Positions 8,309 to 17,385 are shown, numbered from the stretch's first letter. The stretch: 64,000 nucleotides of DNA from Dyadobacter crusticola DSM 16708 (GCF_000701505.1 NZ_JNJB01000004.1:124001-188000), one strand, 5' to 3'. Program-made: numbers and translations. The notes: generated by a model not told the origin, from the letters alone.

Positions 8309-9091
8309 CTATTTACCAAGTGCACGCCGGATCGCCAGCTCCACCGGAGCATAATTGCGCACCTGGTCTGCAATGGTCAGCTGGTCTTTCAATGCAAGCG
8401 GAGGCTGCGCCATAAACTTCGGATTAGTACCGCGATGTGACTGCGCGGCGTGTACAAGAAATGGGTGGCACAGGTAAACGGTTCCGGCAGCGCCCGTCGC
8501 GAGTGCCTCTTCCCTTTCAGGCAGCTCATTTAGCAGGGAGACTACTTCCGTGAATGTGAGACCACGATCTCCTTCGGGCTCCAAAAGGCGGGCGATATCC
8601 CAATGCGAACCTATCCTGAGGCGGGTAGGTGCATCGTTTTCAGTCACATCGGAATAGAGAAAGAGCATCAGCAAGCCGCGGCCTTTGGAGAACAGGTTTA
8701 TGCGCCAGTCGAAATAATTATCTGGATTGTCACCGGGAAAGCTTGCATCCACGTGCCAGCCGTCGTCACCAGCTAATTCGTTGGAAGGAAATCTGACAGG
8801 GAAAGCGCCCATACTTACTCTGGGAAGCCACTTTCCGGCACCCACAAGCTGATCGAATGCACTTGTCAGCACATCCGTGTTAGCCGATTCGCGAAATGGT
8901 TCTTCCGTGTACATACCAAGCCAGATTACCGGTTTTGTCCAGGTGGAACGATCGTGGGGATCACAGTCCAGGTCTTTCCATAAAATTTCCCTGGCAGCGG
9001 CAGCCACATTTGCGGGAAATGCATTATCCAGTCTGATATAACCTTTATTGATGAAATCTGTTATTTGCTGATCATTAAATGGGCTTTCCAT
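8309..9091 (-). CDS. Phytanoyl-CoA dioxygenase (PhyH) family protein
   Basis: A 260-residue Fe(II)/2-oxoglutarate oxygenase. The iron-binding H-x-D is in WHVDASF. The distal His is in HPFLVHAAQSHRG, whose arginine would hold 2-oxoglutarate. The N-terminal FINKGYIRLDNAFP is typical of PhyH proteins. Bacterial members hydroxylate varied small molecules; the substrate is not known. It stands alone on the minus strand between the kinase and dnaE2, with gaps of about 110 and 180 bp. An unrelated member of the same oxygenase superfamily, AlkB, is encoded at 15034. Confidence 0.87.
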   Translation of the reverse strand: MESPFNDQQITDFINKGYIRLDNAFPANVAAAAREILWKDLDCDPHDRSTWTKPVIWLGMYTEEPFRESANTDVLTSAFDQLVGAGKWLPRVSMGAFPVRFPSNELAGDDGWHVDASFPGDNPDNYFDWRINLFSKGRGLLMLFLYSDVTENDAPTRLRIGSHWDIARLLEPEGDRGLTFTEVVSLLNELPEREEALATGAAGTVYLCHPFLVHAAQSHRGTNPKFMAQPPLALKDQLTIADQVRNYAPVELAIRRALGK

Positions 9092-9268
9092 AGTTGTATA
9101 GGTGAATGGGATCGAAAACAGCGAAATGCGTTGTTTTCAAATCATTTTGAAGAAAAATCAAAGGCAATACAATGCTGCCCTTTTTTAAAAAAGGTCAGCG
9201 CGTCGGGAGACGATGGAAGTGCTGTCAGAGTGTTGGAGTCATCCTCATAGCTACTAAAATAAATTGTT

Positions 9269-12200
9269 TCATCGAAAATTCCTTCCTGTAGGAAAGATTT
9301 CTGTTTGCACATCCCGCCTTACCTGCGTGCGCTTATTAATAGCCTGTGATACGTATTCATCTTTTTCATCGGCGCGGGAAAGGGTAAGTATGTCCGGATT
9401 TTCGGTTTCAATGGACGTGAGTTTTTTGAGTAAAACAGACAAATCATGGCATTTCTGAACAATTACGTGCGTTACGTCCCCTTCTCTCTGCAGCCGCCCT
9501 TCCACCATCAGCAGCCGCGCGCGCAGCACTTCTTTCCGGTATTTTTCAAAAAGCTTTTCAAAAACCACCAGGTTTGCGTAGCCGGTTTCATCTTCAATCG
9601 TGATAAAACAAACACCGCCCGCAGTGCCGGGCCGCTGCCTGACGAGCACCAGTCCTGCCACTTTTACCGGCCGGTTGTTCCCGATCAGTTCAAGATCGTG
9701 GGTTGAATAAATGCCTTGCTCTTTCAACTTATCCCGTACAAAACTCACCGGATGCGCTTTCAAAGACAGCGATGTGGAAGCATAATCCTGCACTACGTGC
9801 TCTGAGGCGGACATCAGCGGCAGCTGGACCTGTGGCTCGGTGGCACTGGGCGACGGCTGTCCCTCGAACAATCCAATGGGACGGTCGCTCAATGCGGTAA
9901 CTTCCCACAATGCCCGCCGCCTGTCCAGACCAATGGACCTGAATGCATCTGCATCGGCCAGTCGCTCCAATGCAGCCTGCGACACGCCCGCTTCGCGCAG
10001 GTGGTGCACGCTGGTGTACGGCTTTTTCCTGCCTGCTAACAAAGCTTGTATGTCATCTTCGCGCATTCCTTTAATCTGCCTGAAACCCAGTCGGATTGGA
10101 AAGTATTTACCCGTTTTTTCTTCGAGAATATTATCCCATTCGGAGTGATTAATATCTGCTGACCGCACTTCCACATCATGTTTTCGTGCGTCAATAATGA
10201 TCTGCGCTGGCTGGTAAAATCCCATGGGCATACTATTGAGCAATGCAGTGGCAAAAACATCGGGGTAATGACATTTGAGATAACACGAAACATACACCAG
10301 CAATGCAAAGCTGGCAGCGTGACTTTCCGGGAAACCATAACTGCCGAAACCTTCAAGCTGTTTGAAAATACGTCTTGCAAATTCTTCGGTGTAGCCTCTT
10401 GCTGTCATTCCTTCGACCAGCTTTTTTTCAAACCGCTCTACCATTCCTTTTACCTTAAATGTGGCCATACTCCGCCGGAGCTCATCTGCCTCGGTAGGTG
10501 TAAAACCGGCCGCTACAATCGCAATTTTCATTGCCTGCTCCTGAAAAAGGGGCACTCCCAGAGTTCTTTTCAGTATTTCTTCGAGTTCAGGAGTAGGATA
10601 TTCAATCTTTTCCTCCCCATTTCTCCGACGTAAATATGGATGCACCATATCCCCCTGAATAGGCCCGGGACGAACGATCGCCACTTCAATTACCAGGTCA
10701 TAAAACACGCGTGGCTTCAACCGGGGAAGCATAGATTGCTGCGCCCGGCTTTCGATCTGGAATACGCCGATGGTATCTGCCTTGCAGATCATGTCATATA
10801 CTTTCGGATCGTCTTGTGGAACATTGGCGAGAGTGTAATCTCTGTTATAATGCTTCCTAGCAAGATCAAATGCCTTGCGAATGCAGGTAAGCATCCCCAG
10901 CGCCAGCACATCGATTTTCAGAAAGCCAAGTGTGTCAATATCGTCTTTGTTCCATTCAATGCAGGTACGGTCTTCCATTCTTGCATTGAGGATCGGGCAT
11001 AAATCGGACAATTTACCCTGCGTGATCACAAACCCTCCGGTATGCTGGCCAAGCTGACGTGGGAAGCGCAGATACTGTTTGGTAAGGTCAAGGATTTTGA
11101 GCAAATGCGGATCATTCGGATTAAAACCCTGCTCGGCAACACGCTTCCCTTCAAACCATTCATCGGTAAACTCCCAGATCGAGCTGGAAAGCCGGTTGAT
11201 CGCATCCAGCGACATACCCATTACCTTCGCCACATCCCTGATCGCCCCGCGCTGGTGCACTTGTGTGACAGTAGCCACAATGCCGGCGCGGTCTCTTCCA
11301 TATTTTTGATAGATATATTGAATTACTTCCTCGCGCCGCTCGTGCTCAAAATCCACATCAATATCCGGCGGCTCGTTTCTGGCCGAGGAAATAAACCTTT
11401 CAAAAAGCAGGTCAATTTTCATGGGATCGACGGAAGTGATACCCAAGCAATAGCAAACCGTAGAGTTTGCAGCCGAGCCTCTCCCCTGGCACAAAATCTT
11501 TTTTTCTCTCGCAAAACGGACAATATCGTACACTGTCAGGAAATAAGGCGCATAATCCATTTCCCTGATAAACACCATTTCATGCTCAATCGCAGACCTT
11601 ATTTTCTCGGGGACACCATCGGGATAACGCTCTCTTGCTCCCTCCCAGGTTAAATGCGCCAGTTCTTCCAGCGGAGAGCGGCCTTGTTTTGTTATTTCTT
11701 CAGGATAAACATATTGAAGTGAGTCGAGTGAGAAGCGGCAGGCATCTGCTATTTCTTGCGTGCGTTTGACCGCATCAGGATACCATGCAAACAGCCGCTG
11801 CATTTCTTCTTCTTCCTTCAAAAAGCGCTCTCCGTTTTGATAAAGCTTAAAACCTGCATTGTAGATCGTACACTTTTCTCGAATGCAGGTCAATACATCC
11901 TGCAACTCTCTGCGCTGCGGATGGTGGTAGTACACATCGTTTGTTGCGACCATCGGCACATCCAGCTCCTCGGCAAGCTGCGAGATCCGGTAAAGCTTTT
12001 TGGTATCGTCGCCCTGATAAGTCCGCGCAGCAGCGATGTACAAGTGACTACCAAGGTTCTTTTTGTATTCTCTTAATGCTCTTCGGAAGTCAGGTTCAAA
12101 ATCAAAGTCCGCATTCAGGGAGGCTGGCGGCACGACTATGAACTTCATACCCTTTGCATATTTGTACACATCCTTCCGATACAAATGGCACTGTCCTTTT

Positions 12201-12499
12201 TCAGTACGTATATTACCTTCCGTCAGCAATGCAGAGAGTCCGGAATATGCGTTTTTGTTGGTGGGATAAGCCAGCAAACTGGGTCCGTCCAGCAAGTCGA
12301 GCCGACAGGCGGGTATCACCCCGATCCCATTGAAATTTTTAGCAGCTGCGTGTGCGCGTACTACTCCCGCGAGCGTGTTCCGGTCGGTGATCGCGATTTT
12401 TTTATACTTATATTCAAATGCCTGCGCCACCAGTTCTTCGGGGTGCGAGCCTCCGCGCAGGAAGCTGAAATTGGTCGTTACCTGCAGTTCAGTATACAT
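9269..12499 (-). CDS. dnaE2: Error-prone DNA polymerase DnaE2 (mutasome)
   Basis: A 1076-residue C-family polymerase, the catalytic member of the ImuA-ImuB-DnaE2 translesion mutasome. It opens MYTELQVTTNFSFLRGGSHP, a PHP domain in which the first metal ligand is Gln rather than His, so the proofreading-like site is probably not intact. The palm aspartates are present in PPDIDVDF (about residue 380) and FLKIDVL (about 530). The thumb/fingers motif HTGGFVI and an OB domain (VKVAGLVLVRQRPGTAGG) follow. QLPLM near residue 892 is a candidate clamp-binding motif. The ATG overlaps the imuB stop as TGATG, implying translational coupling. The frame is open 9 codons further up inside imuB, but the overlap start fits best. 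Confidence 0.95.
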   Translation of the reverse strand: MYTELQVTTNFSFLRGGSHPEELVAQAFEYKYKKIAITDRNTLAGVVRAHAAAKNFNGIGVIPACRLDLLDGPSLLAYPTNKNAYSGLSALLTEGNIRTEKGQCHLYRKDVYKYAKGMKFIVVPPASLNADFDFEPDFRRALREYKKNLGSHLYIAAARTYQGDDTKKLYRISQLAEELDVPMVATNDVYYHHPQRRELQDVLTCIREKCTIYNAGFKLYQNGERFLKEEEEMQRLFAWYPDAVKRTQEIADACRFSLDSLQYVYPEEITKQGRSPLEELAHLTWEGARERYPDGVPEKIRSAIEHEMVFIREMDYAPYFLTVYDIVRFAREKKILCQGRGSAANSTVCYCLGITSVDPMKIDLLFERFISSARNEPPDIDVDFEHERREEVIQYIYQKYGRDRAGIVATVTQVHQRGAIRDVAKVMGMSLDAINRLSSSIWEFTDEWFEGKRVAEQGFNPNDPHLLKILDLTKQYLRFPRQLGQHTGGFVITQGKLSDLCPILNARMEDRTCIEWNKDDIDTLGFLKIDVLALGMLTCIRKAFDLARKHYNRDYTLANVPQDDPKVYDMICKADTIGVFQIESRAQQSMLPRLKPRVFYDLVIEVAIVRPGPIQGDMVHPYLRRRNGEEKIEYPTPELEEILKRTLGVPLFQEQAMKIAIVAAGFTPTEADELRRSMATFKVKGMVERFEKKLVEGMTARGYTEEFARRIFKQLEGFGSYGFPESHAASFALLVYVSCYLKCHYPDVFATALLNSMPMGFYQPAQIIIDARKHDVEVRSADINHSEWDNILEEKTGKYFPIRLGFRQIKGMREDDIQALLAGRKKPYTSVHHLREAGVSQAALERLADADAFRSIGLDRRRALWEVTALSDRPIGLFEGQPSPSATEPQVQLPLMSASEHVVQDYASTSLSLKAHPVSFVRDKLKEQGIYSTHDLELIGNNRPVKVAGLVLVRQRPGTAGGVCFITIEDETGYANLVVFEKLFEKYRKEVLRARLLMVEGRLQREGDVTHVIVQKCHDLSVLLKKLTSIETENPDILTLSRADEKDEYVSQAINKRTQVRRDVQTEIFPTGRNFR

Positions 12500-13998
12500 C
12501 AGACAAAATAACCGTGAATGAACCATATCCGCTTGTCCTCCTCGTAATGCCCCAGCCGGAAGATCCAGTAACGCGCTCCCTGCTGATCTTCAACGCAATA
12601 GTAGTCCCTATGCTCGCCTTCTTCAAGCCACCATTCGCTTTCAATCCGCTCCGGTCCGTCGGCCTTTCTGATGTAGTGGACTTTATTTTTATAGGTAAAA
12701 AGGATAGGCGGATAATCGGGTACCAATGCAGATACAAACACCTCTTCCGGCAAAGCCAGTAACTGAACGGGACGGATCCGGTCTGTTCGCCAGGTAGTTG
12801 ACAATATATCTTTCAGCGAAGCGGCCTCACTTACCGACCTTTCGGGCCAGTAATGTTCAACGGGCAAAAAGCGGTGGATTACCTGCATTCCTGCCCTGCC
12901 CGCGAGCCTGTCGAGCAATTCCATTAAAGTAACCCTGTCATTTTCTCCCGTCAGGTTCCAGATCGATTCCTGCACGGGGTCAACATCCTCCACCTCAGGA
13001 GCTTCCATCACAAAAAGCTCTATGCCCATTCCAGGCCGCAATGTCTGGATTTTGAGTTCAAAAAGTTTAAAAAGATGCTCCCGGTGATTGGATGCGCTGT
13101 TGGTAACTATTTCAATCTGTACAATTTTTCCATCAACGCGGTACCCTTTAAATGTTGCTTTCCGTAAACCCTTACCTTCTTTCAAAAACCGCACGCAAAG
13201 CTTTTTTAGAAGGATTTTTAATGCAATCGCAATTCCGGTCGCAGTCACGATCGGCTCCATGCAGGGAAGCCTTTCCTGATAAGGCACAAGGGGCTGCACA
13301 GGCTCGATGATTTCCAGTGCATGCCCCATTGCCTGATCGAGCCGGTCCAGTAACTGTTGCCCGAAACGTCTTCTCAGCACGGGACGCGGCATATTGATGA
13401 AATTGCGGATCTGGTACAAGCCCAGCTTATGCAGCTTTTCAACGATCGCCGGTTCAATCCGCAATGCAGCTGGCGGCAGATTAAGCAAAGCATTTGCCTG
13501 ATGATCAGGCGCCACTATTGTCCCATTCCCCCCGAAATGCGCCACTGCCCACGCTGTCCCGATCGTATCTGCAATACCTGCCTGCACCTGGTAACCTTGC
13601 TTATCCAGCTTGCCTATTATTTCCACCAGGTAATTTTCTTCACCTTTCCATAAATGCGTGCAACCGGTAATGTTGAGGATCAGACCGTCGGGTGGATCAA
13701 CTGCAACAATCGGCGAATAGCGGATACACCATTCTGCCAAATTTGTTAAAAGTGCCGCGATTTCGTCTGGACTTTCATCGATGACTTTCAGGTCGGGAAA
13801 AATCGCCCGGGCGTCCGCTACGACTATTCCGTGCTCAATCCCGTTAGCCTGCGCCAGCGGGCTGGCTGCTTTTACCACCATCCTGTTCCGTTCCGGGGCA
13901 GCCAGCACAAACTGACTATCCCTCAACTCAGGCCGCCTGATTGTTTCCCAATCTGTCGCTAAATGCCGGAACCATATGTTAGCGAAGCGCGAATGCAT
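12499..13998 (-). CDS. imuB: ImuB, inactive Y-family polymerase-like scaffold
   Basis: A 499-residue protein of the ImuB/DinP-like group. The Y-family palm motifs are degraded: the N-terminus (ANIWFRHLATDW) lacks the D-x-D-x-F-Y motif, and the later motif reads PPDGLILNITGCTHLW, with Asn where many ImuB proteins have Asp. This fits the known role as a non-catalytic hub that brings DnaE2 to the sliding clamp. A fingers/little-finger region follows (PRPVLRRRFGQQLLDRLDQA, RLPCMEPI). It is first in a two-gene operon with dnaE2. It diverges from dinD across a 173-bp region holding two palindromes. imuA, normally directly upstream, is instead at 29510. Confidence 0.93.
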   Translation of the reverse strand: MHSRFANIWFRHLATDWETIRRPELRDSQFVLAAPERNRMVVKAASPLAQANGIEHGIVVADARAIFPDLKVIDESPDEIAALLTNLAEWCIRYSPIVAVDPPDGLILNITGCTHLWKGEENYLVEIIGKLDKQGYQVQAGIADTIGTAWAVAHFGGNGTIVAPDHQANALLNLPPAALRIEPAIVEKLHKLGLYQIRNFINMPRPVLRRRFGQQLLDRLDQAMGHALEIIEPVQPLVPYQERLPCMEPIVTATGIAIALKILLKKLCVRFLKEGKGLRKATFKGYRVDGKIVQIEIVTNSASNHREHLFKLFELKIQTLRPGMGIELFVMEAPEVEDVDPVQESIWNLTGENDRVTLMELLDRLAGRAGMQVIHRFLPVEHYWPERSVSEAASLKDILSTTWRTDRIRPVQLLALPEEVFVSALVPDYPPILFTYKNKVHYIRKADGPERIESEWWLEEGEHRDYYCVEDQQGARYWIFRLGHYEEDKRIWFIHGYFV

Positions 13999-14053
13999 AT
14001 TTTAGCCCATTTAAAAACTTAAATATTTGACCAATAAACTATTACAAACTAAA

Positions 14054-14093
14054 TGATACTTTTAATATCAATAAATTGATTACAATAATATCA
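14054..14093. promoter_or_regulatory. Two SOS-like palindromes in the imuB/dinD divergent promoter
   Basis: Site 1 at 14054-14070 reads TGATA-CTTTTAA-TATCA with perfect 5-bp arms. Site 2 at 14077-14093 reads TGATT-ACAATAA-TATCA, starts 23 bp later and keeps four paired positions (TGAT/ATCA). Site 1 matches 14 of 17 positions, in reverse complement, with the palindrome before imuA at 29478-29494, where a second partial copy also lies 23 bp away. The place between two damage-response transcription units and the repetition before imuA point to a shared damage-responsive repressor site. The binding protein is unknown. Confidence 0.6.
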
Positions 14094-14171
14094 AATTGCT
14101 TGTATAAGTCCAATCTTTTTTTGAAGTTTGAGCCTCACAAAAACATTTCTATACACCTAAAAGAAAGCACT

Positions 14172-15008
14172 ATGACAACAAACCAAAGACCCTCGCTTTT
14201 TGAAGAAATCAAGAAAACCGATGAAGCCGGAAACGAATTTTGGAGCGCACGAGATCTGGCTAAAATCCTAGAATACACGGAATACAGGAACTTCAAACCA
14301 GTCATTGAAAAAGCGAAAGAGGCCTGCAAAAACAGCGAACAGAGCGTTTCAGATCATTTCGTGCATTTGCACGAAATGATCGAACTGGGCAAAGGCGCAA
14401 AACGGAAAAGTGATAACATGAAGCTCTCCCGCTACGCCTGCTACCTGATCGTACAGAATGCCGACCCGGCAAAGGAGGTAGTTGCATTGGGCCAGACTTA
14501 CTTTGCAGTACAAACGCGTTTACAGGAGATCCAGCAAATGGAAGCGTACAATAATCTTCCGGGAGAAAATGAAAAGCGGCTGTTCTTACGAGGCGAGGTC
14601 ACCAGGCATAATCTGCTACTTGCCGACGCCGCTCGCACTGCCGGTGTGGTCGAACCTGTTGACTATGCTATTTTCCAAAATCACGGCTACATGGGATTGT
14701 ACGGCGGACTGGACGCGAAAGCTATCCACGAAAGGAAGGAACTCAAAAAAAGTCAGCACATACTGGATCACATGGGCAGCTCTGAGCTGGCGGCTAACCT
14801 TTTCCGCACTACGCAAACAGACGACAAGCTGAGGCGAGAGAAAATCACAGGTAAACAAAAGGCAAATCAGACGCATTTTGAAGTTGGCGCGAAAGTGAGG
14901 CAGACAATTCAGGAGCTCGGAGGTACCATGCCGGAAAATTTGCCCAATGCGAGCAGCATTAAAAAACTGGCAAAGGCCAGTGACGTAAAAAGGATCAGAA
15001 AGAAATAG
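14172..15008 (+). CDS. dinD: DNA damage-inducible protein D
   Basis: A 278-residue protein matching the DinD family along its length (E. coli DinD is about the same size). The BRO-N-like domain covers about residues 1-110 (FWSARDLAKILEYTEYRNF, then KLSRYACYLIVQNADP). The DinD-specific part contains EKRLFLRGEVTRHN and FQNHGYMGLYGG. In E. coli dinD is a LexA-controlled SOS gene whose product has been reported to restrain RecA strand exchange. Here it diverges from imuB-dnaE2 across the palindromes at 14054-14093, which fits damage control. The ATG at 14172 is chosen over upstream non-ATG codons because it gives the family N-terminus. alkB follows 25 bp downstream. Confidence 0.92.
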   Translation: MTTNQRPSLFEEIKKTDEAGNEFWSARDLAKILEYTEYRNFKPVIEKAKEACKNSEQSVSDHFVHLHEMIELGKGAKRKSDNMKLSRYACYLIVQNADPAKEVVALGQTYFAVQTRLQEIQQMEAYNNLPGENEKRLFLRGEVTRHNLLLADAARTAGVVEPVDYAIFQNHGYMGLYGGLDAKAIHERKELKKSQHILDHMGSSELAANLFRTTQTDDKLRREKITGKQKANQTHFEVGAKVRQTIQELGGTMPENLPNASSIKKLAKASDVKRIRKK

Positions 15009-15033
15009 TTAGAACAAAAATGGGTACGGGGAG

Positions 15034-15633
15034 ATGGAACAATTCAAATTATTCAACGATAGGGAGCACCTTTCGCTTCCGCAACATTTAATGGATTATG
15101 TGCCGGATTTTTTTGATAAGAAGGCAAGTGACTTATATCTGAAAACATTTGTCCTGACCATTCCATGGCAGCAAACCAAAGTGGTGATGTATGAAAAGGA
15201 AGTACTTACACCGCGGCTTTCGGCTTGGTTCGGTGACCGCCCGATGGTAAAAGGGGACAAAAGACCACCTATTGAATGGACAGAAGAGCTTTGGGAAATT
15301 AAAAAGAAAGTGGAAGACTATACCGGAATGAATTTCAACGGCGTATTGCTTAATTACTACCGCAATGAAAAAGACTCGGTAGCCTGGCATAGCGACAAGG
15401 AAACGATACCAGGTATGAAAACAGAGATCGCCTCCGTAAGCTTCGGACAGGTTCGCGCTTTCGATTTCAGGAACAAGAAAGACCATCGCCAGCAATATTC
15501 ATTGGAACTGGAAAATGGCTCACTATTACTCATGAAAGGGGATTTACAAAGGTTCTGGGAACATCGGGTAGCCAAATCAGCCAGGCCAATGAATGCAAGG
15601 ATCAACCTAACATTCAGGAAGGTTTTGCATTAA
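15034..15633 (+). CDS. alkB: AlkB-type Fe(II)/2-oxoglutarate alkylated-base repair dioxygenase
   Basis: A 199-residue AlkB homologue that directly reverses alkyl damage on DNA or RNA bases. Iron ligands are seen in WHSDKE (H-x-D) and in WEHRVAK (distal His). The 2-oxoglutarate-binding arginines are in ARINLTFRK, the classic R-x-N-x-T-F-R motif. The substrate-lid region includes FNGVLLNYYRNEKD. It is 25 bp behind dinD and probably in the same transcript, placing direct reversal repair under the same promoter as a damage-inducible gene. A GGGGAG stretch just before the ATG may help ribosome binding. It is closer to the ALKBH2/3-type short AlkB proteins than to E. coli AlkB, but the substrate preference is not determined. 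Confidence 0.9.
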   Translation: MEQFKLFNDREHLSLPQHLMDYVPDFFDKKASDLYLKTFVLTIPWQQTKVVMYEKEVLTPRLSAWFGDRPMVKGDKRPPIEWTEELWEIKKKVEDYTGMNFNGVLLNYYRNEKDSVAWHSDKETIPGMKTEIASVSFGQVRAFDFRNKKDHRQQYSLELENGSLLLMKGDLQRFWEHRVAKSARPMNARINLTFRKVLH

Positions 15634-15666
15634 AAGAAATCCAATTCCAAAAATCAAAAGCTAAAA

Positions 15667-15683
15667 GCCAACAGCTAATAGCT
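15667..15683 (-). repeat. Copy 2 of a short dispersed repeat
   Basis: On the minus strand this reads AGCTATTAGCTGTTGGC, differing at one base from the copy at 2846-2862. It is embedded in a longer run of AGCTAA/AGCCAA-like words between alkB and the NYN gene. No coding role is evident. Confidence 0.45.
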
Positions 15684-15735
15684 AACAGCCCATCGAATTA
15701 TTATGTAAGTTGGAATCCGAAAACGATTCAAACCC

Positions 15736-16509
15736 ATGAGTGAAACCAAATTTAACATCGCCGTATTGATCGATGGGGACAATGCGCAGGCGAAATTGAT
15801 GAAGGAGACTTTGGAGGAAGTTTCCAAATATGGAAAAGCGACTATCCGGCGCATTTACGGCGACTGGACCACGCACCAGATGAACAGCTGGAAAGAGATT
15901 GTCAACCAGCATTCGATCAGTCCGATCCAGAAATTTTCTTATACAACAGGCAAAAACTCAACCGACAGCTCGCTCATTATTGACGCAATGGATATTCTGC
16001 ACAGCAAGAGTGTCGAAGGTTTTTGCATTGTTTCAAGCGACAGCGATTACACCGGACTTGCGAAGCGGATCCGGGAAGAAGGGCTTTTTGTAATGGGGAT
16101 CGGGCGGAAAAATACGCCTATCGCATTCGTAAATTCCTGCGAGATCTTCACATTCAGCGAAAACCTCGTGGCCGAGCTGGAAACAAGTGCCGAAGAACCC
16201 GAGCCGTTGAAAGTAGATGTTACCCCGAAGGAAATCGTTAAAAAAGAGTCTAAAAAACAGGATCCCAAGCGCAAGTACCCGAAGATCGATATGAATATCA
16301 TTGACAGAGCATTTGAGATATCGGCCAATGAGGAAGAAGAAGCATTTATTTCCAAAATCGGTACCTCACTCCGGAAAATCGACCCTAGTTTTGACTCTCG
16401 TACGTATGGATTTAAAACGTTGACATCACTTTTCAAGAGTTTGGACAAATACAAAATCGTAAAAAATGAAGTAAATGGACTGAACCACCCACTCGTTAAG
16501 TTGAAATAG
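15736..16509 (+). CDS. NYN-domain nuclease with C-terminal OST-HTH/LOTUS domain
   Basis: A 257-residue protein. The N-terminal NYN (PIN-like, LabA/DUF88) domain shows its acidic metal-binding residues in VLIDGDNAQ, in DSSLIIDAMD and in VSSDSDYTGL. This is the usual arrangement for a Mg-dependent RNase. After a charged, Lys-rich linker (about residues 150-185), a LOTUS/OST-HTH winged helix runs to the end (SKIGTSLRKIDPSFDSRTYG, KSLDKYKIV). Such proteins are thought to bind and cut structured RNA or RNA-DNA hybrids. It lies 100 bp downstream of alkB on the same strand; the intervening repeat suggests a separate promoter. The domain call is firm; the biological target is unknown. Confidence 0.88.
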   Translation: MSETKFNIAVLIDGDNAQAKLMKETLEEVSKYGKATIRRIYGDWTTHQMNSWKEIVNQHSISPIQKFSYTTGKNSTDSSLIIDAMDILHSKSVEGFCIVSSDSDYTGLAKRIREEGLFVMGIGRKNTPIAFVNSCEIFTFSENLVAELETSAEEPEPLKVDVTPKEIVKKESKKQDPKRKYPKIDMNIIDRAFEISANEEEEAFISKIGTSLRKIDPSFDSRTYGFKTLTSLFKSLDKYKIVKNEVNGLNHPLVKLK

Positions 16510-16542
16510 AAATCAAAATGTAATTGATAAACCCAATTGGCC

Positions 16543-16836
16543 ATGATCCACATCACGCAATTTGTGTACGTCCGTGAGGGAAAGGAGGACGTTTTTCATG
16601 AATTCGAATCGCGCGTATTACCCCTGCTTGAACGCCACAATGGAAAACTACTGATGCGCATCAGGCCCACGGCTGACCAGTTTATCGCCGGCGAGCTCGA
16701 TCCTCCTTACGAAATCCACCTTGTGAGCTTTGAAGACGAAGCAGGGTTACAGGCTTATGGAAATGACGAAGATCGGCTCAAATGGCTGAGTATGAAAGAC
16801 GAATCAGTAACGAGCGTAATCATGGTAAAAGGGTAA
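16543..16836 (+). CDS. DUF1330-like small protein
   Basis: A 97-residue protein with the dimeric alpha-beta barrel look of the DUF1330/antibiotic-monooxygenase group: MIHITQFVYVREGKEDVFHEF at the start, and a later strand-helix with IHLVSFEDEAGLQAYGNDE. No catalytic residues are defined for this family, and its role is unknown. An upstream in-frame TTG at 16537 gives only two more residues, so the ATG is used. It is followed 48 bp later by the VanZ-like gene and may be co-transcribed with it. Confidence 0.7.
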   Translation: MIHITQFVYVREGKEDVFHEFESRVLPLLERHNGKLLMRIRPTADQFIAGELDPPYEIHLVSFEDEAGLQAYGNDEDRLKWLSMKDESVTSVIMVKG

Positions 16837-16884
16837 ATAATGCTGACGCTAAATTTCAGCAGCCAGTTAACGAAAGGAAATTAC

Positions 16885-17385
16885 ATGGAAAAAACAGTAT
16901 CCCGAGGATTGCTGGCAATATATTTGGTCGCATTGATATGGCTGGTGCTATTCAAGTTGACGTTCAGTATCCCGTACCTACTTGATGGTGCAAACAGAAC
17001 GCTCAACCTCATTCCATTTGGTGCTCCTGCCATTAAAAATGGCCGGATCAACTATGGAGAAATGATCATGAATTGTGTGATGTTCATTCCATTTGGCTTG
17101 CTTTTGAGCGCCAGTTTCAAAAAAGCCAGATTTTGGCCGAAGCTTGCTATTATACTTGCATTCAGCTTTGTAGTAGAACTGCTTCAATACCTTTTCGCCA
17201 TCGGAGCAACTGACATCACCGACATAATTACAAATACATTGGGCGGCTTTATCGGACTTCAACTCTATGATTTGAGCAATAAGTATATTTCCAGCAGAAA
17301 TTTAGACTGTACGATCATCGTCCTGGGCATACTCCTACTGCTCTTCTTCCTGTTTGTACGGTTTATGTTTATTATTCTGCGATAG
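16885..17385 (+). CDS. VanZ-like membrane protein
   Basis: A 166-residue membrane protein with four hydrophobic segments, at about residues 7-30, 65-85, 95-115 and 140-164. The VanZ family pattern is present: NLIPFGAP, then NCVMFIPFGLLL, then VVELLQYLFAIGATDITDII with the conserved E-x-x-Q and D-x-x-D. VanZ gives low-level teicoplanin resistance in enterococci, but most chromosomal members have no known job. The start at 16885 follows a good ribosome site (AAAGGAAA at about 16874-16881), preferred over an ATG at 16840. Confidence 0.82.
   Translation: MEKTVSRGLLAIYLVALIWLVLFKLTFSIPYLLDGANRTLNLIPFGAPAIKNGRINYGEMIMNCVMFIPFGLLLSASFKKARFWPKLAIILAFSFVVELLQYLFAIGATDITDIITNTLGGFIGLQLYDLSNKYISSRNLDCTIIVLGILLLLFFLFVRFMFIILR

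Noticed and set aside
10178-12511. Several plus-strand frames opposite dnaE2 and imuB
   Set aside because: Antisense shadows of long, well-conserved coding sequence; no independent features.
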